DNA of 64,000 bases from NCBI GenBank assembly GCA_026004035.1, contig BPII01000001.1:64312-128311 (forward strand). The letters run 5' to 3'. The stretch comes from Candidatus Sericytochromatia bacterium (lineage in GTDB: Bacteria; Cyanobacteriota; Sericytochromatia; UBA7694; JACMQJ01). Below the pieces are notes generated by a model, which worked only from the letters and a program-made list of their open reading frames with translations, had not been told where the DNA came from and did no database searches. The position numbers and the translations under genes were made by a program. This document shows, piece after piece, positions 58,594 through 64,000 of the stretch. Each line of letters opens with the position of its first letter. Position 1 is the stretch's first letter.

Positions 58594-60243
58594 TTATAAA
58601 ATATTTTGAGGATTTAATATTGCATTAGGATCAAAATGATTTTTCAAAGATTTTATAATATTTATTCCTTCAATATCAATTTGTTTTTTTAACCATTTTG
58701 AGTGGTCACTACCTATGCCATGATGATGACTTATTGAACCATTATTATTAGCTATTGCATCAGTAGCATAATTTTTTATGATTTTCCATTGTTCTAATTC
58801 ATAACCTTTTTTCATAGGAGAAGCAAAAGTATAATATAATGATGCACCTTCATGATAAACATGGGAAATATGACATGCTACTAATCCTTTTTTACTAACT
58901 TCTTCTATACCCTTATTTATAGAATTTCTGACTGAAAAATATAAGTTTTCAATATTAGACCATATTGTGGATGTTTCAAGAGTATCAACCATTATAGACA
59001 TATCCATCAAGCTATCTCTTAAATAAGGTAAATCAAATCTTGTTTTATACCATTTATCACCAATACTTTTACCTAATTTCAAATGCTTATAATTTTCTAA
59101 TATTTTTGATATAATATTATTTTTATTATCTACATCTGTTTTGCTACCTTCTAGTCCTATTAACATTAAAGCCGAATTTTCTGTTTCAAATTTTTTTACA
59201 TTTTTTATATAATTACTTATAAATGAAGAAGTTATTTTTCTTATTAAGTTCTTTTTCTCTGATAATTTAAATAATAATTTAGTTTCAGTTTCATCTGATA
59301 ATCTTATCATTGCTGGATATATTTCATGTTTTTGTATTAAATCTTGAATAAAATTTATTCCTGATTGAAAATTTTCAAATAAATAAGCTCTATAGTCTTT
59401 TTTTTCAGGTAAATAATGTATTTTTACAGTAACTTCTGTTATTATACCAAATATTCCTTCAGAACCTATTAGAATATTTTCTAAATCCGGACCTGTAGCT
59501 TTCATTGGTAACTTTTTAGTTTCTATTTCACCATTAATATATATCATTTTTAATGAATTTACCATTTTTTCTATTTTTCCATATTTTGTTGATTGTTGTC
59601 CTGCTGACCTTGTAGCAACCCATCCACCAAGAGTTGAAAATTCAAAAGATTGAGGATAATGAGATAATGTAAAACCACTTTCATTTAAAATTCTTTCTAT
59701 TTCTGGTCCTTTTATACCTGCTTGAAAAGTAGCTAAAAGGGAGTCTTTATCAAGATTGATTATTTTATTCATATTTCTTGAAAGATCTAAAACAATATAT
59801 GGCTTATTTATTCCAACTTCAAGACCTCCTACAACACTTGTTCCACCACCAAAAGGAACAACTATTATATTATTTTCATTTGCTACATTAAGTATTTTAA
59901 TTATCTCATCATTATTTCTTGGATAAACAACTGCATCAGGGCAAGTTTCTATAATACCTTTTCTTATTCTAACTAAATCCTTATAACTTTTTCCATAACA
60001 ATGATAAAGTCTATCAATTTTTGAAGTTTGACAATTTTTTTTATCAACAATATTTTCTATTTTAGAAATAAATTCATCATTTAATCTTACAGGTGGTAAT
60101 GAAATACTATCAATACTTACAGGTTTATTATCAATTAATAATTTTCTTTCAAAAATATCTTCTAAAAATGGAATAAAATATGGTTTATCTTTTAAATTAA
60201 ATGATTTATTTAAATCACCCCACCCCCACCATTTCTCATTCAT
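58594..60243 (-). CDS. FAD-linked oxidase, alkyldihydroxyacetonephosphate-synthase-like
   Basis: 549 residues of the VAO/PCMH flavoprotein superfamily. The start W-W-G-W-G-D-L is typical of alkylglycerone-phosphate synthases. The FAD site is P-F-G-G-G-T-S-V-V-G-G, followed by D-L-S-R-N-M. The C-terminal active-site block has S-H-H-H-G-I-G and a final D-P-N-x-x-L-N-P. AGPS makes the ether bond of ether lipids. A D-lactate/glycolate-dehydrogenase-like oxidase is the alternative. Its ATG overlaps the end of gmhB by 8 bp, so it is the last gene of a four-gene operon. Confidence 0.82.
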   Translation of the reverse strand: MNEKWWGWGDLNKSFNLKDKPYFIPFLEDIFERKLLIDNKPVSIDSISLPPVRLNDEFISKIENIVDKKNCQTSKIDRLYHCYGKSYKDLVRIRKGIIETCPDAVVYPRNNDEIIKILNVANENNIIVVPFGGGTSVVGGLEVGINKPYIVLDLSRNMNKIINLDKDSLLATFQAGIKGPEIERILNESGFTLSHYPQSFEFSTLGGWVATRSAGQQSTKYGKIEKMVNSLKMIYINGEIETKKLPMKATGPDLENILIGSEGIFGIITEVTVKIHYLPEKKDYRAYLFENFQSGINFIQDLIQKHEIYPAMIRLSDETETKLLFKLSEKKNLIRKITSSFISNYIKNVKKFETENSALMLIGLEGSKTDVDNKNNIISKILENYKHLKLGKSIGDKWYKTRFDLPYLRDSLMDMSIMVDTLETSTIWSNIENLYFSVRNSINKGIEEVSKKGLVACHISHVYHEGASLYYTFASPMKKGYELEQWKIIKNYATDAIANNNGSISHHHGIGSDHSKWLKKQIDIEGINIIKSLKNHFDPNAILNPQNIL

Positions 60244-60814
60244 AAATACCTTCTACTTTCAAAATCCAATCTACTGCATCATTTATGTCTTCTGCTATAT
60301 AATCTGGATTTGGTATAGATTGATATTTTCCATCTAAAACATCTCTACCATAGCCTGTTTTTAGTAAAATACTTTTCATCCCGGCATTATGTCCTGCTTC
60401 TACATCAGTAGCTTTATCACCTATCATATACGAAGAATTTAAATCTATATTTAATTCTTTTTTAGCTTTTAAAAATAATCCTATATTAGGTTTGCGACAT
60501 TCACATTCTATAGAATATTCTGGGATTATACCATCTGGTAAATGAGGGCAATAATACATTTTATCAAGACATGTTCCTTCATTCATTAATAATTCTTGTA
60601 ATTTATTATTTAAAGTTTTAACCCATTCTTCGTTATAATATCCTCTAGCTGGTCCTGATTGATTTGTAACTAATACTGCTAAAAAACCATTATCTTTTAT
60701 TTTTTTAATTGACTTAGATGCATTTTTTATAAGTTTTAATTTATTTAAATCTTTTATATATCCAACTTCTTCATTTATTGTTCCATCTCTATCAAAAAAT
60801 ACTGCTTTTCTCAA
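60236..60814 (-). CDS. gmhB: D-glycero-beta-D-manno-heptose-1,7-bisphosphate 7-phosphatase type HAD hydrolase
   Basis: 192 residues. The HAD nucleophile motif F-F-D-R-D-G-T-I-N has D8 and D10; V-T-N-Q-S-G is motif II. The zinc loop C-P-H-x-P-D and E-C-E-C-R-K-P is characteristic of GmhB and of histidinol-phosphate phosphatase relatives; G-D-K-A-T-D-V-E-A-G is the last acidic motif. It would dephosphorylate heptose bisphosphate for LPS-core-type sugars, but no other heptose genes are nearby. It overlaps the upstream gene by 4 bp. Confidence 0.88.
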   Translation of the reverse strand: MRKAVFFDRDGTINEEVGYIKDLNKLKLIKNASKSIKKIKDNGFLAVLVTNQSGPARGYYNEEWVKTLNNKLQELLMNEGTCLDKMYYCPHLPDGIIPEYSIECECRKPNIGLFLKAKKELNIDLNSSYMIGDKATDVEAGHNAGMKSILLKTGYGRDVLDGKYQSIPNPDYIAEDINDAVDWILKVEGIYE

Positions 60815-61311
60815 TAATCAATTACTCCTAGTAGTTCCATTATTGATATATAAAATTTACTTATACTTTCTTCTTTACCATAAAGTAGTCTTTTTAAAAC
60901 TTTGTGAAAAGGGAAGCACTCTATATCTACACTTGGAAAATATACAGATGAGTTTATTATATCATTTCTAAATTTCCAGTGACCACCTAAATTGTTTATA
61001 ATTGTAAATCCAAGGTAAGCTCCCATATCTATTGACAACTCTTTAAGTAATTTTCTATTTACTTCTTCTTGATTATTTTTAAATCCTTCATCAATAATTT
61101 TTTCTAAATAATCTATGCTATCTTCTGAAAAATCAAAATCTGAAACTATAGCTTCATCTATTTTTAGTACTACTTTATCAGCTAATTCTTCAATATATAT
61201 TTCATTTTTGGCTATTAAAAGCCTGTCTTCTATAGCTTTACCATATAATTTTTCTATTTCTTTTTTATCTTTTGAAAAATCTATTAAATCTTTATATAAA
61301 AACTCTTCCAT
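60811..61311 (-). CDS. Hypothetical protein, acidic, in the DUF962-gmhB operon
   Basis: 166 residues, acidic and soluble, no signal peptide. The first ~90 residues are helical (E-E-V-N-R-K-L-L-K-E-L-S-I). The C-terminal part has G-A-Y-L-G-F-T-I-I-N-N-L-G-G-H-W-K-F-R and Y-F-P-S-V-D-I-E-C-F-P-F-H-K-V-L-K-R. The pattern G-x-Y-L-G, G-G-x-W and P-F-x-K-V recalls an uncharacterised bacterial family, but I cannot name it. It starts one base inside the end of the DUF962 gene and overlaps gmhB by 4 bp, so the operon is tightly coupled. Confidence 0.65.
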   Translation of the reverse strand: MEEFLYKDLIDFSKDKKEIEKLYGKAIEDRLLIAKNEIYIEELADKVVLKIDEAIVSDFDFSEDSIDYLEKIIDEGFKNNQEEVNRKLLKELSIDMGAYLGFTIINNLGGHWKFRNDIINSSVYFPSVDIECFPFHKVLKRLLYGKEESISKFYISIMELLGVIDY

Positions 61312-61805
61312 TAATTATTTGAATGTTCCAAAATTATTTCTTCATTTTTATTTTTTTGATTATTTATTAATTGTTTTATATCCCATACTGGACCTGCTAC
61401 AAATGATAATGGATCATCAAAGAATGCTGGTTTATTCTTTTCATATCTTGAATGTCCTATTATATTCAATAACCATCCAAAAGCAAATAGTCCTCCTGAA
61501 AATAACCATTTAGATTTATAAGGTTTATTTGCTAATAATCCTATAGCACCACCTAATATTAAAGGTATTCCTACCATATGTAAAACTCTATTTGTCTTAT
61601 CCTTATGTGTATCTTCATAAAACTCTATCGCTTTTTCCCATCTTTTATCAAAACCTGGCTCTAATTCAGGATGTTCAGCTTTATATATTTTTTCCAAATC
61701 ATAAACTCCTTTTCCAAATATTAAAAGCCCTTCTAATTTTCTACCAAGTAGCAATAAAGTCATACCACCAACTAATTCAATAACACTTAATTGTTTTTTA
61801 TCCAT
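61311..61805 (-). CDS. DUF962/Mpo1-like membrane protein
   Basis: 164 residues with about four hydrophobic segments. The diagnostic histidines are present: Y-E-D-T-H-K-D-K-T-N-R-V-L-H-M-V-G-I-P-L (residues ~72-91) and I-G-H-S-R-Y-E-K-N-K-P-A-F-F-D-D-P, as in Mpo1, the yeast dioxygenase that alpha-oxidises 2-hydroxy fatty acids from phytosphingosine. The bacterial role is not known. It begins the operon with the unknown gene, gmhB and the AGPS-like oxidase, which suggests a lipid-related task. Confidence 0.82.
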   Translation of the reverse strand: MDKKQLSVIELVGGMTLLLLGRKLEGLLIFGKGVYDLEKIYKAEHPELEPGFDKRWEKAIEFYEDTHKDKTNRVLHMVGIPLILGGAIGLLANKPYKSKWLFSGGLFAFGWLLNIIGHSRYEKNKPAFFDDPLSFVAGPVWDIKQLINNQKNKNEEIILEHSNN

Positions 61806-61860
61806 ACAAACTACCTCAATAATATATATATATTAATACAAAATTATAAAAATACAAATA

Positions 61861-61891
61861 AAAAAAGCCTAGAAATTTAATTCTAGGCTTT
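61861..61891 (-). terminator. Rho-independent terminator after the EF-hand lipoprotein
   Basis: Perfect 11-bp stem AAAGCCTAGAA/TTCTAGGCTTT (61864-61874 with 61881-61891), 6-base loop, T-run on the minus strand. It ends the EF-hand gene transcript before the DUF962 operon. Confidence 0.9.
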
Positions 61892-61907
61892 AAAAAACTT
61901 AAAAGAA

Positions 61908-62552
61908 TTACTTAGCTGGAGCTGGTGCTGGTTGTGATGGATCAGCTGGAGCTGGTGCTGGTTGTGTAGAATTACTTGTATTAGACATTGCTATATGAGC
62001 ATACAAATTTTCAAATTCTGATTTTGTTAATTTACCTTTATTTGATTTACCAAATATATTTTTACCTTGTTTATCATATTTTTGAAATAAAGTAGCAAAT
62101 TGAGATGATATTAAACCAGAATTTAATTCTTCTAAGCTTATACCATTATCTTTATTTTTATCTAATAATTTAAATAAATCTCTTGCAGCATTTTTTAATC
62201 TTAAAGTTAATGTTGTTTTTTCAAGTAAATTAGGTAAATATTCATTTTTAGAAATTTTGCCATCATTGTTACTATCCAATTTGTTAAAAGCAGTAAAAGA
62301 TTCTGGAGAGCTAACACCAAATTCATCAGGAGTTATATTTTTATCTTTATTTTTATCTAAAGCTTTAAAAGATGCTTCACTAGATTTTGTTATTTCTTTC
62401 CAAACACCACTGAAAGAACTAGCATTAACTGCCTGTTGTTCATTAGCATTTATTAGTGAATCTTCAATTAATAAATTGCTTGAAGTTCCACATGCATTTA
62501 AAGATGCTACAGCAAACAAACTAACAACTATTGAAATAGTTTTCTTTAACAT
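61908..62552 (-). CDS. EF-hand calcium-binding lipoprotein
   Basis: 214 residues. The signal ends in S-L-N-A-C (C21). Three canonical 12-residue EF-hand loops are visible: D-K-N-K-D-K-N-I-T-P-D-E, D-S-N-N-D-G-K-I-S-K-N-E and D-K-N-K-D-N-G-I-S-L-E-E, each with Asp/Asn at positions 1, 3, 5 and Glu at 12. A fourth (D-K-Q-G-K-N) is degenerate. The C-terminus is a short repeat of P-A-P-A-P-A. It would be a periplasmic or surface calcium-binding protein. It is transcribed alone, with its own terminator. Confidence 0.9.
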   Translation of the reverse strand: MLKKTISIVVSLFAVASLNACGTSSNLLIEDSLINANEQQAVNASSFSGVWKEITKSSEASFKALDKNKDKNITPDEFGVSSPESFTAFNKLDSNNDGKISKNEYLPNLLEKTTLTLRLKNAARDLFKLLDKNKDNGISLEELNSGLISSQFATLFQKYDKQGKNIFGKSNKGKLTKSEFENLYAHIAMSNTSNSTQPAPAPADPSQPAPAPAK

Positions 62553-62855
62553 ACTTTTAATTACCTCATAAAAAAATAATACTACTAAATTTTAGTATAG
62601 TTTTTTTTATAAAAACTTGCTTATTTTTTAATTAAGGAAAAATTAAATTATGGTTAAGTATTATAATTGTATAGTAGATTAACTTTAAATTAACAAACAA
62701 ATAAATAAAATTAAATTTTTAATTTTTTTTTATAAAATTGTGAATATAACTTAATAATTGACAAAATAATTTTGACTTTTTGTTAATATAATTATAAATT
62801 TCATGTTTAATTTAAAAAAAAGAGGTTAAAATTTTATTGATGTTTTATTTTTGGT
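62553..62855. other. Divergent intergenic region with promoter-like boxes
   Basis: About 300 bp between two divergent genes. It holds only AT-rich sequence. A perfect TATAAT at 62787-62792 and a TTGACA at 62758-62763 are too far apart (23 bases) to be one promoter, so I do not assign them. AAAGAGGT near 62819 is the ribosome-site-like sequence closest to the next gene, though 30 bases from its ATG. Confidence 0.4.
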
Positions 62856-63896
62856 ATGTCTAATAACAAAGACTTAACAATACAATCATATGAAAAAAAG
62901 ATTGTAAATACTTTAAGAGAAGAAAAGTATGAATTACAATCTTGGAGCAAAAATAAAGAGTTTTTAAACTCATTAGATATACAACCAACCTCTTTAATAA
63001 ATATATCAAATAAATTTTATAGAGATAGAATAATAAAATTGTACGACTCATATTGTAACGAATTTAGTGAAATAATACTACCAATAATTGCTGAAAAAGG
63101 TCTAACTTTTGATGTTCCTGAAGAACAAGTAAGAACTTGTATGGAAAAGTATGATATAAAAATTAGTAAAATATTAGAAAAAATTCAAATATCAAATAAA
63201 CTTCAATCAGAAAATTTTTATGATAAAAATTTAATAAGTTCTAGTTGGGGTATTTGTCTTGATGGTATAGAAAATGTTCCTTTTATTATTTCCTTAGGTT
63301 CAAATAAGGTAATAGTTTTAGATAATACTTTTAATTTAGATATAACATTTTTTGCTTTGATAGGAGCTATACCTGATATACAACCTATAACTCACGTTGG
63401 TAATATAGAATTACCACCTAATACATACAGAATAAATTTACAATTAATGGTTGGTACTGAATTTAAACAAGTATCATTAATTGTTTTGAAACAAAAACTT
63501 GAAAATATAGAAAACTTTTTATCTATGATTAGTAATATAGGTCTTGTAGTTGATACTAAAATATCTTTAGAAGAAGATTTATCAGGTTTAAAATGGATAA
63601 AAAACTCATTACAATATAGCTTATTTAAAAATAAAAATTTTCTTAATATAGCAAAGGCTATAAAAATAGGAGGTATTGTTATAGATAAGTCTGTATCACC
63701 TATGCAAGTTCAAAAAATACAAACAGTAATGAAAATATCAGCTAATTTAAATATTGGCTTTGAAATAAACAAGTTAGGGACTATACAATATTCAATTTTA
63801 GTAAAAAAAGAAAACGTACCATTAGCTTATGATGCTTTTGATAGGGTTATTTGTAAAATTCCTAATGTTATTTCAAATAAAGTTTCTGCTATGTAG
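62856..63896 (+). CDS. Conserved-looking cytoplasmic protein of unknown function
   Basis: 346 residues, no signal peptide or membrane segment. The N-terminal ~105 residues are helical and charged (R-D-R-I-I-K-L-Y-D-S-Y-C). The C-terminal two thirds alternate strands and helices: S-S-W-G-I-C-L-D-G-I-E-N-V-P-F-I-I-S-L-G, L-P-P-N-T-Y-R-I-N-L-Q-L-M-V-G-T and, later, Q-K-I-Q-T-V-M-K-I-S-A-N-L-N-I-G-F-E. The two halves of this part look alike in layout, so a tandem alpha/beta domain is possible. I recognise no family. It ends 2 bp before the ABC ATPase gene, suggesting co-transcription. Confidence 0.7.
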   Translation: MSNNKDLTIQSYEKKIVNTLREEKYELQSWSKNKEFLNSLDIQPTSLINISNKFYRDRIIKLYDSYCNEFSEIILPIIAEKGLTFDVPEEQVRTCMEKYDIKISKILEKIQISNKLQSENFYDKNLISSSWGICLDGIENVPFIISLGSNKVIVLDNTFNLDITFFALIGAIPDIQPITHVGNIELPPNTYRINLQLMVGTEFKQVSLIVLKQKLENIENFLSMISNIGLVVDTKISLEEDLSGLKWIKNSLQYSLFKNKNFLNIAKAIKIGGIVIDKSVSPMQVQKIQTVMKISANLNIGFEINKLGTIQYSILVKKENVPLAYDAFDRVICKIPNVISNKVSAM

Positions 63897-63898
63897 TA

Positions 63899-64000
63899 AT
63901 GTATTTATTAGAACTAAAAAACATATACAAAAAATACAAAGATTTTTATGTTTTAAGTGATATTTCTTTTCAAGTAAATAAAGGTGATTTTTTATCAATA
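63899..64000 (+). CDS. ABC transporter ATP-binding protein, N-terminal part
   Basis: Starts at an ATG two bases after the preceding stop and runs off the right edge. The 34 visible residues (L-E-L-K-N-I-Y-K-K-Y, then V-L-S-D-I-S-F-Q-V-N-K-G-D-F-L-S-I) are the classic start of ABC ATPases just before Walker A. The spacing of Y-x-x-Y...L-x-D-I-S-F recalls the LolD/MacB-type export ATPases, but the substrate cannot be known from this piece. Confidence 0.85.
   Translation, partial: MYLLELKNIYKKYKDFYVLSDISFQVNKGDFLSI

Noticed and set aside
62758..62792. TTGACA and TATAAT upstream of the 62.9 kb gene as a promoter
   Set aside because: The two boxes are 23 bases apart, too far for one sigma-70 promoter, so I left them unassigned.

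Overview
The window is very AT-rich, gene-dense bacterial DNA from one chromosome. Several lipoprotein signal peptides (Leu/Phe-Ser/Ala/Gly-Cys lipoboxes), heptose-type and polysaccharide-export genes and an aerobic-looking gene set suggest a diderm. A HAS-barrel protein of a kind I know mainly from cyanobacteria, a carotenoid-isomerase-like oxidoreductase, a zinc-ribbon PP2C phosphatase and the F0 gene style together suggest a non-photosynthetic relative of the Cyanobacteria (Melainabacteria/Vampirovibrionia or Sericytochromatia type). That placement is inference, not proof. The genetic code looks standard (TGA is used as a stop).

Layout. 1-3.6 kb: end of a 2OG-Fe(II) oxygenase, nuoE coupled to the HAS-barrel gene, a family-5 solute-binding protein, transposase debris and tRNA-fMet. 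3.7-15.6 kb: zinc-ribbon/PP2C phosphatase, glycosyltransferase, M14 carboxypeptidase, rluD-type pseudouridine synthase and dnaG, a CrtISO-like oxidoreductase, an aldehyde dehydrogenase, an O-antigen-type ABC permease and a glutaredoxin. 15.6-18.2 kb: an island bounded by a perfect 35-bp inverted repeat, holding a nuclease/transposase stub and a neutral-ceramidase-like gene. 18.2-31 kb: glycosyltransferase-like protein, a solitary flagellar-hook-like protein with its own promoter and terminator, a Hanks kinase with a C-terminal DUF4388-like domain, TPR, Ig-like and TolB-like surface proteins, folA, and a MidA-like methyltransferase. 31.2-35.7 kb: grxD-ribD-alaX-glycosyltransferase operon, then a zone of dead transposase and phospholipase D fragments. 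35.8-44 kb: lipoprotein, lpd, and a giant 1967-residue repeat protein of unknown function. 44-46.1 kb: broken GMC oxidoreductase and thioesterase. 46.4-54.9 kb: trpS, an SDR, a YibE/F-like protein, the run rplM-rpsI-atpZ-atpB-atpE, a RING-type zinc finger/WD40 protein and mtaB. 55-58.3 kb: surface-polysaccharide genes (ABC ATPase, FkbM-like protein, DegT aminotransferase). 58.3-62.6 kb: transposase fragment, an operon with DUF962, an unknown gene, gmhB and an alkyl-DHAP-synthase-like oxidase, and an EF-hand lipoprotein. The right edge has an unknown protein and the start of an ABC ATPase.

The most striking points: (1) at least 16 single-base +1 shifts interrupt otherwise intact genes, almost all between 44 and 57 kb, which looks like an insertion-biased sequencing problem rather than gene decay; (2) the giant repeat protein at 38-44 kb; (3) a RING-finger/PxYIPDY-repeat/seven-blade WD40 protein; (4) an orphan hook-like protein; (5) the inverted-repeat-bounded ceramidase island.
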